Positions 1-12,600 of a stretch of DNA of 64,000 nt are shown one piece after another; position 1 is the first letter of the stretch; the number at the start of each line of letters is the position of its first letter. Both the position numbers and the translations under genes were made by a program. The notes under the pieces are model-generated. The model saw only the letters and a program-made list of their open reading frames with translations. It was not told the origin of the DNA and ran no database searches. Source of the stretch: Halictus rubicundus (Eukaryota > Arthropoda > Insecta > Hymenoptera > Halictidae); contig NW_027488950.1 of NCBI RefSeq assembly GCF_050948215.1, positions 62,001 through 126,000 of the forward strand. Reading direction: 5' to 3'.

Positions 1-705
1 TATCCTATCCTATCCTCTATCCTATCCTCTATCCTATCCTCTATCCTATCCTCTATCCTATCCTCTATCCTATCCTCTATCCTATCCTATCCTCTATTCT
101 ATCCTATCGTCTATCCTATCCTCTATCCTATCCTATCCTCTGTCCTATCCTATCCTCTATCCTATCCTCTATCCTATCCTATCCTCTATCCTATCCTCTT
201 TCCTATCCTATCCTCTATCCTATCAAATCCCCTATCCTATCCTCTATCCTATCCTATCATCTATCCTCTATCCTATCCTCTATCCTATCCTATCCTCTAT
301 CCTATCCTCTATCCTATCCTATCCTCTATCCTATCCTCTTTCCTATCCTATCCTCTATCCTATCCTATCATCTATCCTCTATACTATCCTCTATCCTATC
401 CTATCCTCTATCCTATCCTATCTTCTGTCCTATCCTATCCTCTATCCTATCAAATCCCCTATCCTATCCTCTATCCTATCCTATCCTCTATTCTATCCTA
501 TCGTCTATCCTATCCTCTATCCTATCCTATCCTCTATCCTATCCTCTCCTCTATCCTATCCTATCCTCTATCCTATCCTATCCTCTATCCTATCAAATCC
601 CCTATCCTATCCTCTGTCCTATCCTATCCTCTATCCTATCCTATCCTCTATCCTATCAAATCCCCTATCCTATCAAATCCCCTATCCTATCCTCTATCCT
701 ATCCT

Positions 706-3336
706 ATGCTCTATCCTATCCTATCCCCTATCATATCCTATAATCTATCCTATCCTATTCTCTATCCTATAATATCCTCTATCATATCCTCTATCCTATC
801 CACTATCCTATCCTCTATCCTATCCTCTATCCTATCCTATCCTCTTATCTATCCTATCGTCTATCCTATCCTCTATCCTATCCTATCCTCTATCCTATCC
901 TATCCTCTATCCTATCCTATCCTCTATCCTATCCTATCCTCTATCCTATCCTATCCTATCCTCTATCCTATCCTATCTTCTATCCTATCCTATCCTCTAT
1001 CCTATCATATCCTCTATCCTATAATATCCTCTATCCTATCATATCCTCTATCCTATCCTATCTTCTGTCCTATCCTATCCTCTATCCTATCAAATCCCCT
1101 ATCCTATCCTCTATCCTATCCTATCCTCTATCCTATCCTATCGTCTATCCTATCCTCTTTCCTATCCTATCCTCTATCCTATCAAATCCCCTATCCTATC
1201 CTCTATCCTATCCTATCATCTATCCTCTATCCTATCCTATCATCTATCCTCTATCCTATCCTATCATCTATCCTCTATCCTATCCTCTATCCTATCCTAT
1301 CCTCTATCCTATCCTATCGTCTATCATATCCTCTATCCTATCCTGTCGTCTATCCTATCCTCTATCCTATCCTATCCTCTATCCCATCCTATCCTCTATC
1401 CTATCCTATCCTATCCTCTATCCTATCCCATCTTCTATCCTATCCTATCCTCTATCCTATCAAATCCCCTATCCTATCCTCTGTCCTATCCTATCCTCTA
1501 TCCTATCCTATCCTCTATCCTATCAAATCCCCTATCCTATCAAATCCCCTATCCTATCCTCTATCCTATCCTATGCTCTATCCTATCCTATCCCCTATCA
1601 TATCCTATAATCTATCCTATCCTATTCTCTATCCTATCCTATCCTCTATCATATCCTCTATCCTATCCTCTATCCTATCCTCTATCCTATCCTCTATCCT
1701 ATCCTATCCTCTTATCTATCCTATCGTCTATCCTATCCTCTATCCTATCCTATCCTCTATCCTATCCTATCCTCTATCCTATCCTATCCTCTATCCTATC
1801 CTATCCTCTATCCTATCCTATCCTCTATCCTATCCTATCCTATCCTCTATCCTATCCTATCTTCTATCCTATCCTATCCTCTATCCTATCATATCCTCTA
1901 TCCTATAATATCCTCTATCCTATCATATCCTCTATCCTATCCTATCTTCTGTCCTATCCTATCCTCTATCCTATCAAATCCCCTATCCTATCCTCTATCC
2001 TATCCTATCCTCTATCCTATCCTATCGTCTATCCTATCCTCTTTCCTATCCTATCCTCTATCCTATCAAATCCCCTATCCTATCCTCTATCCTATCCTAT
2101 CATCTATCCTCTATCCTATCCTATCATCTATCCTCTATCCTATCCTATCATCTATCCTCTATCCTATCCTCTATCCTATCCTATCCTCTATCCTATCCTA
2201 TCGTCTATCATATCCTCTATCCTATCCTGTCGTCTATCCTATCCTCTATCCTATCCTATCCTCTATCCCATCCTATCCTCTATCCTATCCTATCCTCTAT
2301 CCTATCCCATCTTCTATCCTATCCTATCCTCTATCCTATCAAATCCCCTATCCTATCCTCTGTCCTATCCTATCCTCTATCCTATCCTATCCTCTATCCT
2401 ATCAAATCCCCTATCCTATCAAATCCCCTATCCTATCCTCTATCCTATCCTATGCTCTATCCTATCCTATCCCCTATCATATCCTATAATCTATCCTATC
2501 CTATTCTCTATCCTATCCTATCCTCTATCATATCCTCTATCCTATCCTCTATCCTATCCTCTATCCTATCCTCTATCCTATCCTATCCTCTAATCTATCC
2601 TATCGTCTATCCTATCCTCTATCCTATCCTATCCTCTATCCTATCCTATCCTCTATCCTATCCTATCCTCTATCCTATCCTATCATCTATCCTATCCTAT
2701 CCTATCCTCTATCCTATCCTATCTTCTATCCTATCCTATCCTCTATCCTATCATATCCTCTATCCTATAATATCCTCTATCCTATCATATCCTCTATCCT
2801 ATCCTATCTTCTGTCCTATCCTATCCTCTATCCTATCAAATCCCCTATCCTATCCTCTATCCTATCCTATCCTCTATCCTATCCTATCGTCTATCCTATC
2901 CTCTTTCCTATCCTATCCTCTATCCTATCAAATCCCCTATCCTATCCTCTATCCTATCCTATCATCTATCCTCTATCCTATCCTATCATCTATCCTCTAT
3001 CCTATCCTCTATCCTATCCTATCCTCTATCCTATCCTATCGTCTATCCTATCCTCTATCCTATCCTGTCGTCTATCCTATCCTCTATCCTATCCTATCCT
3101 CTATCCCATCCTATCCTCTATCCTATCCTATCCTCTATCCTATCCCATCTTCTATCCTATCCTATCCTCTATCCTATCAAATCCCCTATCCTATCCTCTG
3201 TCCTATCCTATCCTCTATCCTCTATCCTATCCTATCCTCTATCCTAACCTATTCTCTATCCTATCCTCTATCCTATCCTCTATCCTATCCTATCCTCTAT
3301 CCTATCCTATCCTCTATCCTATCCTATCCTCTATAG
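706..3336 (+). repeat. Higher-order repeat of about 0.87 kb, three tandem units
   Basis: A distinctive run (CTATGCTC, then CCCCTATCATATCC, then TATAATCTATCC) recurs at 706, 1573 and 2452, giving spacings of 867 and 879 bp. The same order of variant monomers follows each copy: CATATCC blocks, AAATCCCC monomers, CTTTCC, then GTCGTC. Differences between units are mostly gain or loss of single 12- or 17-bp monomers and a few substitutions, for example TATCCACTATCC in unit 1 only. A related single copy of the marker lies at 9841, inside the larger duplication. Confidence 0.8.
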
Positions 3337-5819
3337 TATCCTGTCGTCTATCCTATCCTCTATCCTATCCTATCCTCTATCCTATCCTATCCTCTATCCT
3401 ATCCTAACCTCTATCCTATCCTATCCTCTATCCTATCCTATCGTCTATCCTATCCTCTATCCTATCCTATCCTCTATCCTATCCTATCGTCTATACTATC
3501 CTCTATCCTATCCTGTCGTCTATCCTATCCTCTATCCTATCCTATCCTCTATCCCATCCTATCCTCTATCCTATCCTATGCTCTATCCTCTATCCTATCC
3601 TATCCTCTATCCTAACCTATTCTCTATCCTATCCTCTATCCTATCCTCTATCCTATCCTATCCTCTATCCTATCCTATCCTCTATCCTATCCTATCCTCT
3701 ATCCTATCCTATCCTCTATCCTATCCTATCCTCTATCCTATCCTATCGTCTATCCTATCCTCTATCCTATCCTGTCGTCTATCCTATCCTCTATCCTATC
3801 CTATCCTCTATCCTCTCCTATCCTCTATCCTATCCCATCTTCTATCCTATCCTATCCTCTATCCTATCCTATCCTCTATCCTATCCTATCCTCTATCCTA
3901 TCCTGTCGTCTATCCTATCCTGTATCCTATCCTATCCTCTATCCTATCCTATCGTCTATCCTATCCTATCCTCTATCCTATCCTATCCTCTATCCTATCC
4001 TATCCTCTATCCTATCCTATCCTCTATCCTATCCTATCCTGTATCCTATCCTATCCTCTATCCTATCCTATCCTCTATCCTATCCTGTCGTCTATCCTAT
4101 CCTCTATCCTATCCTATCCTCTATCCTATCCTATCCTCTATCCTATCCCATCTTCTATCCTATCCTATCCTCTATCCTATCAAATCCCCTATCCTATCCT
4201 CTGTCCTATCCTATCCTCTATCCTATCCTATCCTCTATCCTATCAAATCCCCAATCCTATCAAATCCCCTATCCTATCCTCTATCCTATCCTAACCTCTA
4301 TCCTATCCTATCGTCTATCCTATCCTCTATCCTATCCTATGCTCTATCCTATCCTATCCCCTATCATATCCTATCCTCTATCCTATCCTATTCTCTATCC
4401 TATCCTATCCTCTATCATATCCTCTATCCTATCCTGTATCCTATCCTCTATCCTATCCTCTATCCTATCCTCTATCCTATCCTATCCTCTAATCTATCCT
4501 ATCGTCTATCCTATCCTCTATCCTATCCTATCCTCTATCCTATCCTATCCTCTATCCTATCCTATCCTCTATCCTATCCTATCCTCTATCCTATCCTATC
4601 CTCTATCCTATCCTATCCTCTATCCTATCCTATCCTATCCTCTATCCTATCCTATCTTCTATCCTATCCTATCCTCTATCCTATAATATCCTCTATCCTA
4701 TAATATCCTCTATCCTATCACATCCTCTATCCTATCCTATCTTCTGTCCTATCCTATCCTCTATCCTATCAAATCCCCTATCCTATCTTCTATCCTATCC
4801 TATCCTCTATCCTATCCTATCGTCTATCCTATCCTCTTTCCTATCCTATCCTCTATCCTATCAAATCCCCTATCCTATCCTCTATCCTATCCTATCATCC
4901 ATCCTCTATCCTATCCTCTATCCTATCCTATCCTCTATCCTATCCTATCGTCTATCCTATCCTCTATCCTATCCTGTCGTCTATCCTATCCTCTATCCTA
5001 TCCTATCCTCTATCCCATCCTATCCTCTATCCTATCCTATCCTCTATCCTATCCCATCTTCTATCCTATCCTATCCTATGTCCTATCAAATCCCCTATCC
5101 TATCCTCTGTCCTATCCTATCATCTATCCTATCCTATCCTCTATCCTATCAAATCCCCTATCCTATCAAATCCCCTAGCCTATCCTCTATCCTATCCTAT
5201 CCTCTATCCTATCCTCTATCCTCTATCCTATCCTATCCTCTATCCTATAATATCCTGTATCCTATCCTACCCTCTATCCTATCCTATCCTCTATCCTATC
5301 CTATCCTCTATCATATCCTATCATCTATCCTCAATCCTATCCTATCCTCTATCCTATCCTATCCTCTATCCTATCCTATCCTCTATTATATCCTATCGTC
5401 TATCCTATCCTCTATCCTATCCTATCCTCTATCCTATCCTATCCTCTTTCCTATCCTATCCTCTATCCTATCCTATCCTCTATCATATCCTCTATCCTAT
5501 AATATCCTCTATCCTATCAAATCCCCTATCCTGTCCTCTATCCTACCCTATCCTCTATCCTATCCTATCCTCTATCCTATCCTATCCTCTATCCTATCCT
5601 ATCCTCTATCCTATCCTATCCTCTATCCTATCCTATCGTCTATCCTATCCTCTATCCTATCCTATCCTCTATCCTATCCTATCCTCTATCCTATCCTATC
5701 TTCTATCCTATCCTATCCTCTATCCTATCAAATCCCCTATCCTATCCTCTATCCTATCCTATCCTGTATCCTATCCAATCCTCTATCCTATCCTATCATC
5801 TATCCTCTATCCTATCCAA

Positions 5820-6425
5820 TCCTCTATCCTAGCCTATCCTCTATACTATCATATCCTCTATCCTATAATATCCTCTATCCTATCCTATCCTCTATCCAAT
5901 CCTCTATCCTATCCTATCCTCTATTCTATCCTGTCCTGCATCCTATCAAATCCCCTATCCTATCCTCTGTACTATCCTATCCTCTATAATATCCTATCGT
6001 CTATCCTATCGTCTATCCTATCCTCTATCCTAGCCTATCCTCTATCCTATCATATCCTCTATCCTATAATATCCTCTATCCTATCCTATCCTCTATCCAA
6101 TCCTCTATCCTATCCTATCCTCTATTCTATCCTGTCCTGTATCCTATCAAATCCCCTATCCTATCCTCTGTACTATCCTATCCTCTATCCTATCCTATCG
6201 TCTATCCTATCGTCTATCCTATCCTCTATCCTAGCCTATCCTCTATCCTATCATATCCTCTATCGTATAATATACTCTATCCTATCCTATCCTCTATCCA
6301 ATCCTCTATCCTATCCTATCCTCTATTCTATCCTGTCCTGTATCCTATCAAATCCCCTATCCTATCCTCTGTACTATCCTATCCTCTATCCTATCCTATC
6401 GTCTATCCTATCGTCTATCCTATCC
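5820..6425 (+). repeat. 201-bp tandem repeat, three units
   Basis: The rare string CTCTGTACTATCC occurs around 5968, 6169 and 6370, exactly 201 bp apart. Each is followed by paired TATCGTC monomers, CTAGCC, CATATCC, TATAATATCC, TATCCAATCC and CTGTCCTGTATCC in the same order. 201 bp fits nine 17-bp plus four 12-bp monomers. The whole block is repeated 8056 bp downstream (marker at 14024), and one related copy lies near 60.56 kb. Confidence 0.85.
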
Positions 6426-6600
6426 TCTATCCTATCCTATCCTCTATCCTATCCTATCCTCTATCCTATCCTATCCTCTATCCTATCCTATCCTCTATCC
6501 TATCCTATCTTCTATCCTATCTTCTATCCTATCCTATCCTCTATCCTATCAAATCCCCTATCCTATCCTCTATCCTATCCTATCCTCTATCCTATCCTAT

Positions 6601-6677
6601 CCCCTATCGTATCCTGTTCTCTATCCTATCCAATCCCCTATCCTATCCTCTATCCTATCCTATCGCCTAAGATGTCG
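6601..6677 (+). repeat. 77-bp signature of divergent monomers (first of 11 copies)
   Basis: This is a fixed series of unusual monomers: CCCC, TATCGTATCCTGTTCTC, TATCCTATCCAATCCCC, a plain 12-mer, TATCCTATTCTATCGCC (here TATCCTATCCTATCGCC) and TAAGATATCG (here TAAGATGTCG). The same 77-bp series starts at 7553, 8122, 14657, 15609, 16178, 51908, 52751, 58229, 59072 and 60693. It is the least consensus-like part of the satellite. Its TAA ends several of the spurious + strand reading frames. Function is unknown; it is a good landmark for aligning higher-order units. Confidence 0.85.
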
Positions 6678-9654
6678 TATCCTCTATCCTATCCTATCCT
6701 CTATCCTATCCTATCCTCTATCCTATCATATCCTCTATCCTATAATATCCTGTATCCTATCCTATCCCCTATCCAATGCTCTATCCCATCCTATCCTCTA
6801 TCCTATCCTGTCCTCTATCCTATCCACTATCCTATCCCCTATCCTCTATCCTATCCTATCCTCTATCATATCCTATCCTCTATCCTATCCTATCCTCTAT
6901 CCTATCCTATCCTCTATCCTATCCTATCCTCTATCCTAACCTATTCTCTATCCTATCCTCTATCCTATCCTCTATCCTATCCTATCCTATCCTCTATCCT
7001 ATCCTCTATCCTATCCTATCCTATCCTCTATCCTATCCTATCCTCTATCCTATCCTCTATCCTATCCTGTCGTCTATCGTATCCTCTATCCTATCCTATC
7101 GTCTATGCTATCCTCTATCCTAGCCTGTCGTCTACCCTATCCTCTATCCTATCCTATCCTCTATGCTATCCTATCGTCTATCCTATCCTATCCTCTATCC
7201 TATCCCATCTTCTATCCTATCCTATCCTCTATCCTATCAAATCCCCTATCCTATCCTCTGTCCTATCCTATCCTCTATCCTATCCTATCCTCTATCCTAT
7301 CAAATCCCCTATCCTATCCTCTATCCTCTATCCTATCCTATCCTCTATCCTATCCTATCCTATCCTCTATCCTATCCTATCCTCTATCCTAACCTATTCT
7401 CTATCCTATCCTCTATCCTATCCTCTATCCTATCCTATCCTCTATCCTATCCCATCCTCTATCCTATCCTATCTTCTATCCAATCCTATCCTCTATCCTA
7501 TCAAATCCCCTATCCTATCCTCTATCCTATCCTATCCTCTATCCTATCCTATCCCCTATCGTATCCTGTTCTCTATCCTATCCAATCCCCTATCCTATCC
7601 TCTATCCTATTCTATCGCCTAAGATATCGTATCCTCTATCCTATCCTATCCTCTATCCTATCCTATCCTCTATCCTATCCTATCCTCTATCCTATCCTAT
7701 CCTCTATCCTAACCTATTCTCTATCCTATCCTCTATCCTATCCTATCCTCTATCCTATCCTATCCTCTATCCTATCCTCTATCCTATCCTATCCTCTATC
7801 CTATCCTCTATCCTATCCTGTCGTCTATCCTATCCTCTATCCTATCCTATCGTCTATCCTATCCTCTAACCTATCCAGTCGTCTACCCTATCCTCTATCC
7901 TATCCTATCCTCTATCCTATCCTATCCTCTATCCTATCCTATCCTCTATCCTATCCTCTATCCTATCCTGTCGTCTATCCTATCCTCTATCCTATCCTAT
8001 CGTCTATCCTATCCTCTAGCCTATCCTGTCGTCTACCCTATCCTCTATCCTATCCTATCCTCTATCCTATCCTATCCTCTATCCTATCCTCTATCCTATC
8101 CTATCCTCTATCCTATCCTATCCCCTATCGTATCCTGTTCTCTATCCTATCCAATCCCCTATCCTATCCTCTATCCTATTCTATCGCCTAAGATATCGTA
8201 TCCTCTATCGTATCCTATCCTCTATCCTATCCTATCCTCTATCCTATCCTCAATCCTATCCTTTCCTGTATCCTATCCAATCCTCTATCCTATCCTATCC
8301 TCTATCCTATCCTGTCCTCTATCCTATCCTATCGTCTATCCTATCCTCTATCCTATCCTATCCTGTATCCTATCCAATGCTCTATCCTATCCTATCATCT
8401 ATCCTCTATCCTATCCAATCCTCTATCCTATCCTATCCTCTATCCTATCCTATCCTCTATCCTATAATATCTACTATCCTATCCTATCCTCTATCCTATC
8501 CTATCCTCTATCCTATCCTAGCATCTATCCTATCCTATCCTCTATCCTATCCTATCGTCTATCCTATCCTCTATCCTATCCTATCCTCTATCCTATCCTA
8601 TCGTCTATCCTATCCTCTATCCTATCCTATCCTCTATCCTATTCTATCCTCTATCCTATCCTATCGTCTATCCTCTCCTAGCCTCTATCCTATCCTATCC
8701 TCTATAGTATCCTATCCTCTATCCTATCCTATCCTATCTTCTATCCTACCCTATCATCTATCCAATCAAATCCCCTATCCTATCCTCTATCCTATCTTAT
8801 CCTCCATCCTATCCTATCTTCTATCCTATCCTATCATCTATCCTCAATCCTATCCTTTCCTGTATCCTATCCAATCCTCTATCCTATCCTATCCTCTATC
8901 CTATCCTGTCCTCTATCCTATGCTATCCTCTATCCTATCCTCAATCCTAACCTATTCTCTATCCTATCCTCTATCCTATCCTATCCTCTATCCTATCCTA
9001 TCGTCTATCCTATCCTCTTTCCTATCCTATCGTCTATCCTATCAAATCCCCTATCCTATCCTCTATCCTATCCTATCATCTATCATCAATCCTATCCTTT
9101 CCTGTATCCTATCCAACCGTCTATCCTATCCTATCCTCTATCCTATCCTATCCTATCCTCTATCCTATCCTATCCTCTATCCTATCCTATCCTCTATCCT
9201 ATCCTATCCCCTATCCTATCCTATCGTCTATCCTATTCTCTATCCTATCCTATCCTCTATCATATCCTATCATCTATCCTCTATCCTATCCTATCCTGTA
9301 TCCTATCCTGTATCCTATCCAATCCTCTATCCTATCCTATCATCTATCCTATCCTATCCTATCCTCTATCCTATCCTATCTTCTATCCTATCCTATCCTC
9401 TATCCTATCATATCCTCTATCCTATAATATCCTCTATCCTATCCTATCCTCTATTCTATCCTATCGTCTATCCTATCCTCTATCCTATCCTATCCTCTAT
9501 CCTATCCTCTATCCTATCCTCTATCCTATCCTATCTTCTATCCTATCCTATCCTCTATCCTATCATATCCTCTATCCTATCCTATCTTCTGTCCTATCCT
9601 ATCCTCTATCCTATCAAATCCCCTATCCTATCCTCTATCCTATCCTATCCTCTA

Positions 9655-12600
9655 TCCCATCCTATCCTCTATCCTATCCTATCCTCTATCCTATCCCATC
9701 TTCTATCCTATCCTATCCTCTATCCTATCAAATCCCCTATCCTATCCTCTGTCCTATCCTATCGTCTATCCTATCCTATCCTCTATCCTATCAAATCCCC
9801 TATCCTATCAAATCCCCTATCCTATCCTCTATCCTATCCTATGCTCTATCCTATCCTATCCCCTATCATATCCTATAATCTATCCTATCCTATTCTCTAT
9901 CCTATCCTATCCTCTATCATATCCTCTATCCTATCCTCTATCCTATCCTCTATCCTATCCTCTATCCTATCCTCTATCCTATCCTATCCTCTAATCTATC
10001 CTATCGTCTATCCTATCCTCTATCCTATCCTATCCTCTATCCTATCCTATCCTCTATCCTATCCTATCCTCTATCCTATCCTATCATCTATCCTATCCTA
10101 TCCTATCCTCCATCCTATCCTATCTTCTATCCTATCCTATCCTCTATCCTATCATATCCTCTATCCTATAATATCCTCTATCCTATCATATCCTCTATCC
10201 TATCCTATCTTCTGTCCTATCCTATCCTCTATCCTATCAAATCCCCTATCCTATCCTCTATCCTATCCTATCCTCTATCCTATCCTATCGTCTATCCTAT
10301 CCTCTTTCCTATCCTATCCTCTATCCTATCAAATCCCCTATCCTATCCTCTATCCTATCCTATCATCTATCCTCTATCCTATCCTATCATCTATCCTCTA
10401 TCCTATCCTCTATCCTATCCTATCCTCTATCCTATCCTATCGTCTATCCTATCCTCTATCCTATCCTGTCGTCTATCCTATCCTCTATCCTATCCTATCC
10501 TCTATCCCATCCTATCCTCTATCCTATCCTATCCTCTATCCTATCCCATCTTCTATCCTATCCTATCCTCTATCCTATCAAATCCCCTATCCTATCCTCT
10601 GTCCTATCCTATCCTCTATCCTCTATCCTATCCTATCCTCTATCCTAACCTATTCTCTATCCTATCCTCTATCCTATCCTCTATCCTATCCTATCCTCTA
10701 TCCTATCCTATCCTCTATCCTATCCTATCCTCTATAGTATCCTGTCGTCTATCCTATCCTCTATCCTATCCTATCCTCTATCCTATCCTATCCTCTATCC
10801 TATCCTAACCTCTATCCTATCCTATCCTCTATCCTATCCTATCGTCTATCCTATCCTCTATCCTATCCTGTCGTCTATCCTATCCTCTATCAAATCCTAT
10901 CCTCTATCCTATCCTATCCTCTATCCTATCCTATCCTCTATCCTATCCCATCTTCTATTCTATCCTATCCTCTGTCCTATCCTATCCTCTATCCTATCCT
11001 ATCCTCTATCCTATCCCGTCGTCTATCCTATCCTCTATCTTATCCTATCCTCTATCCTATCCTATCCTATCCTATCCTATCCTCTATCCTATCCTATCCT
11101 CTATCCTATCCCATCTTCTATCCTATCCTATCCTCTATCCTATCCTATCCTCTATCCTATCCTATCGTCTATCCTATCGTCTATCCTATCCTCTATCCTA
11201 TCCTATCCTCTATCCTATCATATCCTCTATCCTATCCTATCCTATCCTCTATCCTATCCTATCTTCTATCCTATCCTATCCTCTATCCTATCATATCCTC
11301 TATCCTATAATATCCTCTATCCTATCATATCCTCTATCCTATCCTACCTTCTGTCCTATCCTATCCTCTATCCTATCAAATCCCCTATCCTATCCTCTAT
11401 CCTATCCTATCCTCTATCCTATCCTATCGTCTATCCTATCCTCTTTCCTATCCTATCCTCTATCCTATCAAATCCCCTATCCTATCCTCTATCCTATCCT
11501 ATCATCTATCCTCTATCCTATCCTCTATCCTATCCTATCCTCTATCCTATCCTATCGTCTATACTATCCTCTATCCTATCCTGTCGTCTATCCTATCCTC
11601 TATCCTATCCTATCCTCTATCCCATCCTATCCTCTATCCTATCCTATGCTCTATCCTCTATCCTATCCTATCCTCTATCCTAACCTATTCTCTATCCTAT
11701 CCTCTATCCTATCCTCTATCCTATCCTATCCTCTATCCTATCCTATCCTCTATCCTATCCTATCCTCTATCCTATCCTATCCTCTATCCTATCCTATCCT
11801 CTATCCTATCCTATCGTCTATCCTATCCTCTATCCTATCCTGTCGTCTATCCTATCCTCTATCCTATCCTATCCTCTATCCTCTCCTATCCTCTATCCTA
11901 TCCCATCTTCTATCCTATCCTATCCTCTATCCTATCCTATCCTCTATCCTATCCTATCCTCTATCCTATCCTGTCGTCTATCCTATCCTGTATCCTATCC
12001 TATCCTCTATCCTATCCTATCGTCTATCCTATCCTATCCTCTATCCTATCCTATCCTCTATCCTATCCTATCCTCTATCCTATCCTATCCTCTATCCTAT
12101 CCTATCCTCTATCCTATCCTATCCTCTATCCTATCCTATCCTCTATCCTATCCTGTCGTCTATCCTATCCTCTATCCTATCCTATCCTCTATCCTATCCT
12201 ATCCTCTATCCTATCCCATCTTCTATCCTATCCTATCCTCTATCCTATCAAATCCCCTATCCTATCCTCTGTCCTATCCTATCCTCTATCCTATCCTATC
12301 CTCTATCCTATCAAATCCCCAATCCTATCAAATCCCCTATCCTATCCTCTATCCTATCCTATCCTCTATCCTATCCTATCGTCTATCCTATCCTCTATCC
12401 TATCCTATGCTCTATCCTATCCTATCCCCTATCATATCCTATCCTCTATCCTATCCTATTCTCTATCCTATCCTATCCTCTATCATATCCTCTATCCTAT
12501 CCTGTATCCTATCCTCTATCCTATCCTCTATCCTATCCTCTATCCTATCCTATCCTCTAATCTATCCTATCGTCTATCCTATCCTCTATCCTATCCTATC

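Larger units (their letters stand above)
2266..9654 (+). repeat. Large tandem duplication, unit A (7389 bp)
   Basis: Unit A is followed directly by a near-identical unit B at 9655-17710. Rare landmarks recur at constant offsets: 2452/9841 (7389), 3578/11646 (8068), 5078/13146 (8068), 6672/14728 (8056) and 8377/16433 (8056). Homology breaks at 9655 versus 17711, where ATCCCATCC faces ACCCTATCC. On the left, 2266 aligns with 9655. The ends share about 30 bp of ordinary satellite, so the exact crossover point cannot be fixed more closely. Confidence 0.85.

Noticed and set aside
8377..10737. Long + strand open reading frames in the satellite (dozens, 80-786 codons)
   Set aside because: All are pure satellite translations with a 17-residue period, they overlap in several frames, and they exist because the consensus lacks stops. 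No signal peptide, domain or codon bias supports a protein.
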